36,111 nucleotides of DNA from CAZGSN01 sp964371655 (GTDB lineage Bacteria > Desulfobacterota > Binatia > HRBIN30), in the NCBI GenBank assembly GCA_964371655.1, contig CAYJOD010000069.1:1-36111 (forward strand), in the 5' to 3' direction. Under the pieces are notes generated by a model. That model did no database searches, was not told the DNA's origin, and saw nothing but the letters and a program-made list of their open reading frames with translations. A program made the position numbers and the translations under genes. Shown here piece by piece: positions 8,407 through 16,629 of the stretch. Position 1 is the stretch's first letter; every line of letters starts with the position of its first letter.

Positions 8407-9303
8407 CTACGGCATCGGATGCGAACGCAAGAAGCTCCAGATGCGCTCGGTCGCTGCCGGCGGCCAGTGGTGTCCGGCGTCGTTTTCGCAAAACGCGACC
8501 TCTGCTCCGCCGCGGCAGCCGCGCCGCCACTCACAGGTCTCGTCGCTGCGTTCGCTGCAACCGTTCTTCTCGACCCACGCATCGCGCATTGTTCGCGCCA
8601 GCTCGACCTTCACGACCGGATCGTTGCGGCCGTGATGGATCATGATCGGTACCGGGCGTGATGGTGTGCACGGCAGATCCAGATTGCCGCCACTCACCGG
8701 AGCCACGGCGGCAAAGCGATCGGCCATGGTGCAGGCCAGAAGATGACTGAAGAATGCACCATTCGAGAAACCGGTGGAGAAGACGCGCGCGTGGTCGATG
8801 CAGTAGGCGTCGTCGATCGCGGCGAGCATGGCGCGCACGAAGGCCAAGTCGCGATTGCCCTCGATCTTGAAGATGTCCCAGCCGGCGCCGTCGCGGTCGA
8901 GCATGTGAACAGTCAGGCCTTCCGGGTAGACGGTGATGAACGGCTCGCGCGTAGCAATGTCCTTGAACGCGGAAACCTTCCAGACACCAGCGCCGCTGTG
9001 GTTGAAGCCGTGGAAATCGAAGAGCAGGGGCACGGGCGTCCCGGCTTGCACTCCATCCGGTACGTCGAGAATGTAGGCGCGATCCTTGCCCTCGACGTTG
9101 AGCGTGCGATCGAGACGGCGACCCTGTGCCGGCGCGCTCGCCGTACATCCCTTCGACCCCGAGTCGGCGCGCGCGGGGCCGGTGCCCGCGACCAGCAGTA
9201 GCCCAAGTATCGCGATGAGGATCATAGTCGGCAGCGTACGCCAGGCGTTGGTGAACGCGCAATGCAGGTTGGCTCTGGTCGTGCCAGGCCGCTTGCGATT
9301 CAT
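8407..9303 (-). CDS. exported PHB-depolymerase/feruloyl-esterase-like alpha/beta hydrolase
   Basis: 298 aa with an N-terminal signal (hydrophobic stretch about 27-42, likely cleavage after ARA at 44-46). The mature part has the LpqC/poly(3-hydroxybutyrate)-depolymerase layout: DFHGF at 96-100 as the oxyanion strand, nucleophile elbow GFSNG with Ser180, Asp228 in GRNDPV and His278/279 in GHHWP. Six or more cysteines in the mature chain suggest disulphides. The substrate is some ester (polyester, feruloyl or acetyl sugar) and cannot be fixed from sequence. An internal ATG at residue 27 would give a more usual signal peptide. It begins 3 bases after the stop of the PPOX-fold gene, so the two form one leftward operon. 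Confidence 0.85.
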   Translation of the reverse strand: MNRKRPGTTRANLHCAFTNAWRTLPTMILIAILGLLLVAGTGPARADSGSKGCTASAPAQGRRLDRTLNVEGKDRAYILDVPDGVQAGTPVPLLFDFHGFNHSGAGVWKVSAFKDIATREPFITVYPEGLTVHMLDRDGAGWDIFKIEGNRDLAFVRAMLAAIDDAYCIDHARVFSTGFSNGAFFSHLLACTMADRFAAVAPVSGGNLDLPCTPSRPVPIMIHHGRNDPVVKVELARTMRDAWVEKNGCSERSDETCEWRRGCRGGAEVAFCENDAGHHWPPAATERIWSFLRSHPMP

Positions 9304-9306
9304 TTC

Positions 9307-9789
9307 TCACTCGGCGGGCGTCAGCTTGAGCAGGATCGTCTTCCCCGATTCGTTGCGGGCCTTGCTCGGCCGGAAGAACCCAAGCCAAGCAATCCAGTAC
9401 TTCTGATCGTAAACCTTGCCGAGCTGCTCAGCCTTGTCGCCGTCGAGGATGATCTCCGCCTTCATCTCGATGAACGGCCCGTGCGCGCCGTCGACGGACA
9501 CGAACATCGGGCTGCCGCGGCGGATGCGCTTCGCCTTCCAACTCGTCGGGCTGGTGGTAAACCAGATCGCGCCGTCCATCAGGCCGAACCACACCGGGGT
9601 TGGGCTGCTGCGCGAACCGTCCTTGCGTCGCGTCGCAACATAGATCTCCTTGTTGCGGGCGAGATGTTGCGAGAACTCCGGCGGCACGCCGCGAACGAGA
9701 TCTTGCGCCATCACGCTGCTCGACAAGCCAACCGTTGCGACCATCGCCGCCAGGCCAAGTCGGCCGACCTCACGCCGGGTGATCTGCAT
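9307..9789 (-). CDS. Tat-exported pyridoxamine-5'-phosphate-oxidase-fold protein
   Basis: 160 aa from the ATG at 9789, chosen because GGAGG lies 6 bases upstream; a longer frame to 9834 has no such site. The N-terminus MQITRREVGRLGLAA followed by a hydrophobic stretch and VMA-QD looks like a twin-arginine signal, implying export of a folded, cofactor-loaded protein. The mature part has the split-barrel order of PPOX/F420-flavin proteins: EIYVATRRKDG with SRSSPTPVWF, IWFTTSP, KAKRIRRGSP and the FIEMKAEIILDGD strand. It probably binds FMN or F420; the reaction is unknown. It is the first gene of a two-gene unit with the exported esterase. Confidence 0.8.
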   Translation of the reverse strand: MQITRREVGRLGLAAMVATVGLSSSVMAQDLVRGVPPEFSQHLARNKEIYVATRRKDGSRSSPTPVWFGLMDGAIWFTTSPTSWKAKRIRRGSPMFVSVDGAHGPFIEMKAEIILDGDKAEQLGKVYDQKYWIAWLGFFRPSKARNESGKTILLKLTPAE

Positions 9790-9909
9790 AGGATGCCTCC
9801 TTCGACCGAGAACGTAGCACGGGCCGACGCCCAAGACTCAAGTTGAACCACGAAGAGCACGAAGCGGGCATTGCCCGCAACCCAAGTGACGCCGGTGTTT
9901 GGAAGCACT

Positions 9910-9938
9910 CCCTCTCCCGCAATACTCGCGGGAGAGGG
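9910..9938. repeat. hairpin repeat CCCTCTCCCGC
   Basis: An 11-bp perfect stem (9910-9920 and 9928-9938) with a 7-base loop lies between the Smr gene end and the PPOX gene, both leftward. Nearby is a short CACGAAGAGCACGAAG tract at about 9848-9863. The hairpin may end the miaB-smr transcript. The rest of the 9790-9999 gap shows nothing I can name. Confidence 0.6.
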
Positions 9939-9999
9939 GAGCTTGCCTTGCGCCGCAGCTGAGAAATCGTCGTGCATCCCCCACGCCATACATCACCGC

Positions 10000-10758
10000 T
10001 TACCACTTGGCGCCGTGGGTAACGCGGATTGCTTGCTTGGCGTGGCGTTGGCGGCGCAGCAACACGTAGAGGGCGCCGACCCCGCCGTCGCAGGCTCGGG
10101 CGCTGGTGAAGGCGAGGACCCAATGCGACCACTGGCCGCGTGAGAGCCAGGTCGTCAGCTTTTGTTTCAGCACCGGGATCTGGTCCTTGGAGTTGCGGCC
10201 ACGCCCATGCACGATCAGCACACAGCGTTTTCCATCTTGATAGGCCTGCATGAGAAATTTCTCGACCGCCGGGCGTGCCTCCTCCGTCGTCAGGCGGTGC
10301 AGGTCGAGATACGCCTGGTAGGCGTACTCGCCATTGCGCAGCTGGCGCAGGAGACGGGGGTCGAGTCCGACCACGGCGCCTTCGACGTGTTCATCGATCG
10401 AGGTGATATCGAACGGAGCGTTGCCACTAACCAGATCGCAGAGCTCGGCGAGCGCGTCGGCGTCGGCGTCGGTGATCTCGCGCGCCGGCGCGGCCGGTGC
10501 GGCCTGGTCGACACGACCGCGCTCGTCGGGCGCCAGAGCTTTCACACCGGATACGGCGCGCCGAAAGAGATCCGCATCATCTTGCGGCGGGCGCGGGATC
10601 GGTGCCGGCGCTTGGCTCGGCTTGGGCTTTGCCGGCAACGTCGCGGGCGGCGCTTTCGAAACGATCTGCTTCAACGCTCGGAATGGGGTGTTCTTCCATT
10701 CCTGCGCCGGTGCGAGCTGTGGATTCGACTTCGTCGTGTTGCGGCGAGAACGCCCCAT
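10000..10758 (-). CDS. Smr-domain protein
   Basis: 252 aa. A long, Pro/Ala-rich and poorly structured N-terminal part (about 1-95) precedes a short helical region and a C-terminal Smr domain: LDLHRLT at 151-157, HGRG at 184-187 and the GALYVLLRR end at 228-236. Smr domains in MutS2 and in stand-alone proteins bind or nick nucleic acid, including collided-ribosome mRNA; which role applies here is not known. The start is ATG 10758, with GGAGGG seven to nine bases upstream; the open frame to 10923 overlaps miaB and is rejected. The gene starts 25 bases after the miaB stop, so the two are co-transcribed, consistent with an RNA or translation role. Confidence 0.9.
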   Translation of the reverse strand: MGRSRRNTTKSNPQLAPAQEWKNTPFRALKQIVSKAPPATLPAKPKPSQAPAPIPRPPQDDADLFRRAVSGVKALAPDERGRVDQAAPAAPAREITDADADALAELCDLVSGNAPFDITSIDEHVEGAVVGLDPRLLRQLRNGEYAYQAYLDLHRLTTEEARPAVEKFLMQAYQDGKRCVLIVHGRGRNSKDQIPVLKQKLTTWLSRGQWSHWVLAFTSARACDGGVGALYVLLRRQRHAKQAIRVTHGAKW

Positions 10759-10783
10759 GCCACGCCCTCCCTCCGGAATGCAT

Positions 10784-12094
10784 CTACACGGCGCCGGCGC
10801 GGCCAACCAGCGTGTGCGCGGTCGTCTCGACAATGCAGACGGGCACGATGTCGCCCGCCTGTGCACCGGTACCGGGAAAGACCGCGGTCTTGAACTGCGG
10901 CGTCTTGCCGACCAGCCAACCATCGCGGCGGCGCGCCGGGCCTTCGACCAAAACTTCCTGGGTCGATCCGATCAGGGCGCGATTGATCGCCGCCGAGCCC
11001 TCTTCTTGCAGGGCAATGATGGCCTGCAAACGCCGGCCTTTTTCGTCGTCGGGAACCGTATCCTCATAGTGAAACGCCTTGGTACCGCTGCGCGCCGAGT
11101 ACTTGAACATGAAGGCGCTGTCGTATCCCACCTGCCGCATCAGAGCGTGCGTGGCCGCGAAGTCGCTCTCCTCTTCACCTGGGAAACCGACGATGATGTC
11201 GGTGCTGAGGGCAATCCCCGGAACCGCACGGCGCAAGCGCGCGACGAGGTCGAGGTACTGAGCCGCGGTGTAGCCACGCTGCATGCGTTCGAGGATGCGG
11301 TCGGAACCGGACTGCAGCGGCAGATGCAACTGCGGGCACACCTTGGGGCACGACGCCATCGCGGCGATGACCGACTCGGTCATGTCCGCCGGATGCGGCG
11401 AGGTGAAGCGGATGCGTTCGATGTCGTCGATGGCGTTGGTACGGCGCAAGAGCTCGCCGAACCCGACCTCACCATCGCGGTAGGCGTTGACGGTCTGTCC
11501 AAGGTAGACGACCTCGCGATACCTCTCGCCGGCGAGCTGCCGCACTTCCCCGAGGATCGTCTCAGCCGGAAGGCTGCGCTCGCGACCGCGTACGTAGGGG
11601 ACGATGCAGAAGCTGCAGAACTTGTCGCAGCCGCGCATGATCGTGAGCCAGGCACGAACCCCAGCCTCGCGTTGCGGCGCCAGGTCGGCGTAGGTTTCGG
11701 AGCGGTCGAGACGTACATCTATGAACGGATCGGTCGCCACGTCGAGGAGCTCGGGAAGGCGCCGATAGGCGTCGGGCCCCACCACGAAGTCGATGAAGGG
11801 AAGCTTGCCTAGGAGCGTGTCGCGGACGTGCTGGGCCATGCAGCCGGCAATGCCGAGCTGAATCTGCGGCCGGCGCGACTTGTAGCGGACCAGATCGCCA
11901 AGGCGCCCGACCACCCGCTCCTCGGCATGCTCGCGAATCGCGCACGTGTTCAGGAGGATCACATCGGCAGCAGCCGGATCGTCGGTGCGACTGTAGCCAT
12001 GTCGCCCAAGGTGGCCGAACAAGAGCTCCGTGTCGGCCACATTCATCTGGCAGCCGTAGGTCTCGATGTACACGCTCCGCATAGGGTTCTTCAT
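10784..12094 (-). CDS. miaB: tRNA-2-methylthio-N6-dimethylallyladenosine synthase
   Basis: 436 aa radical-SAM methylthiotransferase that adds the methylthio group to i6A37 of tRNAs reading U-starting codons. N-terminal UPF0004 domain with auxiliary-cluster cysteines Cys15 (YGCQMN), Cys51 (NTCAIRE) and Cys85 (AGCMAQ). Radical-SAM cluster CDKFCSFC at 156-163 is followed by VPYVRGRERS. A TRAM-like C-terminal tail ends near GDIVPVCIVETTAHTLVG. NTCAIRE and the YGCQMN spelling favour MiaB over MtaB or RimO. It heads a leftward operon with the Smr gene. The ribosome site at ATG 12094 is weak; ATG at residue 5 is an alternative. Confidence 0.95.
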   Translation of the reverse strand: MKNPMRSVYIETYGCQMNVADTELLFGHLGRHGYSRTDDPAAADVILLNTCAIREHAEERVVGRLGDLVRYKSRRPQIQLGIAGCMAQHVRDTLLGKLPFIDFVVGPDAYRRLPELLDVATDPFIDVRLDRSETYADLAPQREAGVRAWLTIMRGCDKFCSFCIVPYVRGRERSLPAETILGEVRQLAGERYREVVYLGQTVNAYRDGEVGFGELLRRTNAIDDIERIRFTSPHPADMTESVIAAMASCPKVCPQLHLPLQSGSDRILERMQRGYTAAQYLDLVARLRRAVPGIALSTDIIVGFPGEEESDFAATHALMRQVGYDSAFMFKYSARSGTKAFHYEDTVPDDEKGRRLQAIIALQEEGSAAINRALIGSTQEVLVEGPARRRDGWLVGKTPQFKTAVFPGTGAQAGDIVPVCIVETTAHTLVGRAGAV

Positions 12095-12363
12095 CTATAG
12101 AGAGGCAACATCGATGGGACAACGTAATTGCGTTGGTCGCTGGATTCAGAATTCGGTGGCGTCCCTCGCCGATGTCGAGTAAATGAGCACGAGCGAGCCG
12201 ATGTCGCATGACTGCATGATTCTTGTCAGCGTCCATCGATGATCGGAGCAATGGGGCACGCCAGCCAGAAAGGACTGCGGCTATGGCACGGGCCTTGTAA
12301 ACAATGGTCCGTACGAGCCCTTCTTCCAGTGGGTTCGTGGGCGTGTGCTAGGAGGACAGAGAA

Positions 12364-15300
12364 ATGGATTCACGACGAGACAGCACAATCCCGGCCACGA
12401 TGTTTTTGGTACGAGGACAAGTGGTGAGCGTCGCACGCGGGGCGGCCCTGAGCTTGGTGTCGCGGCGCCGGTACCGCTTGCCGATTGCCCTTCTCCTTGG
12501 ATCGATGCTAGGCGCGCTCCCCGCGTTTGGCGCGACGCAGCAATTCTGCGATTCGGTTCCGAACCAACCAACGAATTGGAGCACGACGGTCAACCTGACC
12601 CAGTTCGACCCCTCTCTCGGTACGCTAACCAACGTCAGCCTTTCCGTATCGGTTTCGGACAGCCAGATTCTGAAGGTAGAGAACCTCGACGTGGCCGGCT
12701 GCACCGCCTTCGACACGGGCACGGCAAAGGTCACACTCACAACTCCCAACTCCTCCACGGTAACGGCCAGCGCCAGCAACGTATTCAACCCGAGTCTCGG
12801 CGCTTACGACGGTGTCACGGATTTTGGCGGAACCTCGGGGGCAACTTCCGCGACCCTGACGAGCTCCGCGAACACAAGCTCGGCGTACACCCCGCTTGCC
12901 GATTTCACCGGACTCGGGATCGTATCGATGGCGGTCGCCGGGACCGGCGTCGCAATCGTCACGGGTTGTGGCAACCACATTGCGCAGGTGCAAACCTCCG
13001 CGGCGGCGACGGTCTGCGTGACCTACACCTATTCCGCACCGTCTCCCACGCCGACATCGACTCCAACGCGCACCAATACGGGAGCGCCATCGGCGACTCT
13101 TACGCCAACGTTGACCTGGACCGGAACGCCGCCGACGGTGACGCGGACATCGACTCCGACGCGAACGCCTACCGCGACGCGTACGGTGACTCCGAACACG
13201 TTCCAGCTCGTCTGTAACGACACGACGATTGCGCTGACGACGACCCCTTGGAATGCAAACCTGAGCTTGGCGAAGTTCGATCCGTCGGTGGGAACCCTCA
13301 CCGGCGTACAAGTGAGCGCTTCGACGTTCATCGTTCAGGATCTCTACATCGAAAACATGGATACCAATCCGGCGACGGTGACCGGCACCGGGACAGGCTT
13401 GATTACGGCGACGCTGCCGTCGGCCTCAACCCTGGTGGCGAGCGCCACGACCGGGATCCCGCCGACGCTGGTATCCGCGTTCGACGGGGTTCTCGACTTC
13501 TTAGGATCCTCCGCTGTCAGTCAGATTGGCCAGACGGCGACGGCAACAGCAGTTCGTTCGCCCTATCTGCCGATCTCCGACTTCAACGGTCCGGGGACGG
13601 TTACCATCCCCGTGGCCGGTGACGGCTTCTTCTCGGCTTCGGGCAGCGGCAACCTCGCCACGCAGGTGAGCACGAAGGTCTCCGCGACCGTGTGCGTGAC
13701 CTACTACTATGCGTTGCCGACGTCGACGCCGACGCGCACGGCAACCCGCACGATCACGAGCCCGCCGACGCAAACGCCGACGAGCACCCCGACCTTCACG
13801 CCGATTCCCGCCAGCCTCGGCAACTTTGTCTGGAACGATCTGAATGCGGACGGCGTGCAGAATGGCGGCGAGCCGGGGATCGCCAACGTCGTTGTCTACT
13901 TGCTCGATGTGAACGGAATCGTCGTTGGCTCCACGTCGACGGACTCCTCGGGGCTCTACCAGTTCACGGGTTTGACCCCGGGCACGTACTCGGTGCTGTT
14001 CTCGCAGCCGGCCGGATACCTGTTCAGCCCGCCGAACGTGGGCAGCTCGACCTTGGATAGTGACGCGAGCCTCAGCACCGGGAAGAGCGCTGCGGTGACG
14101 CTGGCCGCGGGTGAGAACAACCTGACGATCGACGCCGGTGTGTATGTGCCTGCAGCGGCCACCCCGACTCAGACACGGACGAGCACCCCGATCAGCTTCG
14201 CTCCAACCGCGACGGCGACGCGCACGCGCACGACGAGCCCGACGCTGCCGTTCGGCATCGTTACGCCGACGATTACGTCGAGTCTGCCAACGGCCCAGCC
14301 CAGCGCGACTCAAACACCGTTCATCGACGTGGCGCTGGTGCAAACGAATACCGGTAACTTCCGCACCTGCGCGATCGGGGTCTACCAGCTCACTGTACGC
14401 AACATGGGCACCGGGAGTCGCAGCGCAACCTCGGGACCCTTGACGGTCACCGACGCGCTGCCAAGCGGTCTGACGTTTGTTTCCGGTGCAGGGGTTGGCT
14501 GGACGTGTTCGGCCGCCGGTCAAAGCGTAACCTGTGTCTATCCCGCGATCCTGCCGCCGAATGCGACCACGATCGTAGAGCTGTCGGTCTTGGTGGACCC
14601 GTCCGCCTACCCGACCATCAACAACGTCGCCTTCGTATCGACGCCGAACGACGTCAACCCGGAGAACGACATCGACGCCGACCAGACCACGGTATACGCC
14701 GGCGACTGCAGCACCGGGGTTCCGACGCCTACGCCGACACCGTTCCTCGATATCTCGCTGACGCAATCCAACACGGCCAACTTCCGGACCTGTGAGGTTG
14801 GCGTTTACGATCTGACGGTACTGAATATGGGCACCGGTAGTCGCGTATCGACGATTGGCCCGATCACCATCACCGATGCTTTGCCGACCGGTCTGACCTT
14901 CGTCTCCGGCAGCGGCGACGGCTGGGTCTGCTCCGCGGAAAGCGGTCAATTCGTGACTTGCACCTACTCGTCTGCGCTCGCACCGGACGAAGCAACGGTC
15001 GTGCACCTCAGCGTGCTCGTCGGCGAAGAGGCCTATCCAAGCATCAACAGCGTCGCCTACGTGTCGACGCCGAGCGACGCGAATCCGGGAAACAACATCG
15101 GGCAGGACGCGACGACCGTCTACCGAGGGAATTGCACGGGGGGCCAGCCGACGCCGTCGCCGACCGCGACGCGAACGCCTGGTATCACCACCGGCGTCTT
15201 GCCGATGACCGCATCACATGTGGTCCGCGCTGGCCGTAGCGCTCAGATTGCCATCAAGCTGCGCCGGCTTGCAGGGCCGATCACCGTCCAGTTACAGCTG

Positions 15301-15531
15301 CCTGCAGAGCTCAAAGCCACCGTGCTTGCGCCGCAGGCGACGGTCTCGCCGACGGGTCTGGTCACCTGGGTAGTGGGGACGGCAGGCGGATCTCTGACGA
15401 CCACGTCGCTGAAGCTGAAAGCCCTCGCCGCCACGACGTCGACAGTTCCGATCAATGTCGGTGTATCCGCGCTGGCGACGGGTCCAACCTATTCCGGAAG
15501 TGCTAGCGCGACGATCAGCATCAAGCCGTAG
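12364..15531 (+). CDS. large modular secreted/surface protein (anchor-E-like, SdrD_B, DUF11 modules)
   Basis: 1055 aa from ATG 12364, which has AGGAGG 9 bases upstream. Signal segment about 38-58 (LPIALLLGSMLGALPAFGA). Modules in order: two similar beta-rich domains with the FDPSLGTLT and DGVTDF landmarks of choice-of-anchor E proteins (about 60-224 and 280-449), an SdrD_B/collagen-binding-B-like domain (481-598; LGNFVWNDLNADGVQNGGEP), two tandem DUF11 domains (656-783 and 795-924; NFRTC, TDALP.GLTFVSG) that are clearly a recent duplication, and a last beta-sandwich (941-1055). Thr-Pro-rich stalks (TPTSTPTRT type) separate them. I see no LPXTG, PEP-CTERM or C-terminal membrane segment. Likely an adhesin or structural surface protein; the attachment mode is unknown. 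Confidence 0.85.
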   Translation: MDSRRDSTIPATMFLVRGQVVSVARGAALSLVSRRRYRLPIALLLGSMLGALPAFGATQQFCDSVPNQPTNWSTTVNLTQFDPSLGTLTNVSLSVSVSDSQILKVENLDVAGCTAFDTGTAKVTLTTPNSSTVTASASNVFNPSLGAYDGVTDFGGTSGATSATLTSSANTSSAYTPLADFTGLGIVSMAVAGTGVAIVTGCGNHIAQVQTSAAATVCVTYTYSAPSPTPTSTPTRTNTGAPSATLTPTLTWTGTPPTVTRTSTPTRTPTATRTVTPNTFQLVCNDTTIALTTTPWNANLSLAKFDPSVGTLTGVQVSASTFIVQDLYIENMDTNPATVTGTGTGLITATLPSASTLVASATTGIPPTLVSAFDGVLDFLGSSAVSQIGQTATATAVRSPYLPISDFNGPGTVTIPVAGDGFFSASGSGNLATQVSTKVSATVCVTYYYALPTSTPTRTATRTITSPPTQTPTSTPTFTPIPASLGNFVWNDLNADGVQNGGEPGIANVVVYLLDVNGIVVGSTSTDSSGLYQFTGLTPGTYSVLFSQPAGYLFSPPNVGSSTLDSDASLSTGKSAAVTLAAGENNLTIDAGVYVPAAATPTQTRTSTPISFAPTATATRTRTTSPTLPFGIVTPTITSSLPTAQPSATQTPFIDVALVQTNTGNFRTCAIGVYQLTVRNMGTGSRSATSGPLTVTDALPSGLTFVSGAGVGWTCSAAGQSVTCVYPAILPPNATTIVELSVLVDPSAYPTINNVAFVSTPNDVNPENDIDADQTTVYAGDCSTGVPTPTPTPFLDISLTQSNTANFRTCEVGVYDLTVLNMGTGSRVSTIGPITITDALPTGLTFVSGSGDGWVCSAESGQFVTCTYSSALAPDEATVVHLSVLVGEEAYPSINSVAYVSTPSDANPGNNIGQDATTVYRGNCTGGQPTPSPTATRTPGITTGVLPMTASHVVRAGRSAQIAIKLRRLAGPITVQLQLPAELKATVLAPQATVSPTGLVTWVVGTAGGSLTTTSLKLKALAATTSTVPINVGVSALATGPTYSGSASATISIKP
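14326..15138 (+). repeat. tandem duplicated DUF11 module within the surface protein
   Basis: The segments at about 14326-14712 and 14740-15138 encode two aligned copies of one module. Both share NFRTC, GVY.LTV.NMGTGSR, TDALP.GLTFVSG and VSTP.D.NP landmarks, plus matching cysteines. Shared residues are spread along the full length, showing an internal duplication. Confidence 0.8.
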
Positions 15532-15940
15532 GAATACATCTCGGAAATCTCACAACTCGAAGGGACAGAGGAATAGGTGTGGGAGATCCCACGAATCACC
15601 GCTCCCTGACGGTCGCGGCTCAGGTCGAGGTCCGCAGGTTTTCGCCATGGCAGAGCCGCGCGCGTAAGCAAGCGGTCAGCGGGTGAATGCTTCCGTACAA
15701 GCACGGCATGCCATGCGGCTACAATCGTCTTCTCCCAACATGTTGGTAAGAACGATTCGCTAGTGAAACAAAGGGGTCAGGGACAAAGGGAAGACAGCTC
15801 GTCCGAGCCTTCTTGTCTACCTTCTGCCCCTTTGCCCCTCGATCCCGTTGCCTCTACCCAGTCGGCGATCAGGCAGAACACAACAGGCGCGTGGGCAGAG
15901 CCCACCCTACTTCATGGTGCGCCTGCCGAGGTTCGCGCTC
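15532..15940. other. gene-free gap with short palindromes
   Basis: This 409-base stretch lies between the convergent surface-protein and def genes. A CTCCCTGACGGTCGCGGCTC unit is at about 15601-15620. A partly self-complementary tract runs over about 15771-15840 (GGGGTCAGGGACAAAGGGAAGACA against TGTCTACCTTCTGCCCCTTTGCCCC, imperfect). GTGGGC/GCCCAC makes a small hairpin at about 15891-15905 inside AGGCGC...GCGCCT. No clear terminator with a T-run and no plausible ORF. Confidence 0.45.
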
Positions 15941-16489
15941 TCAGTCGTCCTGGGCTTTCTCGCCAACCTCGTAGCGCATGAACTCGCGCAGAAACGTGAG
16001 CGACTCCATCGACTTCATCCGATCGACGAAGACCTTGCCGAGCAAGTGGTCGCACTCGTGCTGGACGACGCGGGCTTGGAATTTCTTGGCGACATAGCTC
16101 AGGGGCTTGCCCGAACGGTCGCAGGCTTCGACGCGCACTTGCGTATAGCGGGGTACTCGACCGCGAAGCTCGGGGAGACTCAGGCAGCCCTCCCAATCTT
16201 CCTCGGTGTGCGTCGACAGTGCCGTGACCTTGGGATTGATGAGGACCGTGAGCGGAATTGAATCCGCGTCGGGATAGCGGGGATTGCCGTCGACCTCGAA
16301 GACGACGATCTGCAGCGAGACATGCACCTGCGGTGCGGCGAGGCCGGCGCCGTCGTACTCGACCATGGTTTCAATCATGTCGTCGATGAGCCCTTGGATC
16401 GTCGGTGTACCGATATCCTCCGGAGGCACGGGGTCGGCGACGGCGCGCAAGACCGGATGCCCGAGACGGGCGACTTTGAGAATGGCCAT
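15941..16489 (-). CDS. def: peptide deformylase
   Basis: 182 aa. Removes the formyl group from the initiator Met of new proteins. All three family motifs are intact: GAGLAAPQ at 47-54, EGCLSLP at 100-106 with metal-ligand Cys102, and QHECDH at 143-148 with His144, catalytic Glu145 and His148. The start is ATG 16489, giving MAILKVARLGHPVL, the usual N-terminus; TAGGA lies about 9 bases upstream, and the frame open to 16555 has no support. The C-terminus is slightly extended, as in type-1B/type-2 forms. The gene is downstream of dnaB on the same strand, 140 bases apart. Confidence 0.96.
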   Translation of the reverse strand: MAILKVARLGHPVLRAVADPVPPEDIGTPTIQGLIDDMIETMVEYDGAGLAAPQVHVSLQIVVFEVDGNPRYPDADSIPLTVLINPKVTALSTHTEEDWEGCLSLPELRGRVPRYTQVRVEACDRSGKPLSYVAKKFQARVVQHECDHLLGKVFVDRMKSMESLTFLREFMRYEVGEKAQDD

Positions 16490-16593
16490 AGAAGATTTCC
16501 TAGCAGCCGGTGCGGATGCCCGACAGAGCCGGAAGAACGCCGAAAGGGTACCCACAAGGGGTACCCCTACGGTACGGAATTCATGCAGATTGT

Positions 16594-16618
16594 AGGGGCA
16601 ACCCTCGTGGTTGCCCCT
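16594..16618. terminator. possible dnaB terminator hairpin
   Basis: AGGGGCAACC (16594-16603) pairs perfectly with GGTTGCCCCT (16609-16618) across a 5-base loop, directly after the dnaB stop at 16630 in the leftward direction. A second GGGTACCC/GGGGTACCCC palindrome lies at about 16548-16567. No T-run follows, so an intergenic repeat is equally possible. Confidence 0.4.
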
Positions 16619-16629
16619 GCTTGTTCCTC

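Noticed and set aside
12230..12363. Possible structured leader (riboswitch) before the surface protein
   Set aside because: I could not fit the sequence to a known riboswitch core; pairing is weak and explained by GC content.
13501..15006. 501-codon reverse-strand frame opposite the surface protein
   Set aside because: It arises from the Thr-Pro and beta-domain codons read backwards; Arg-rich and without domains.
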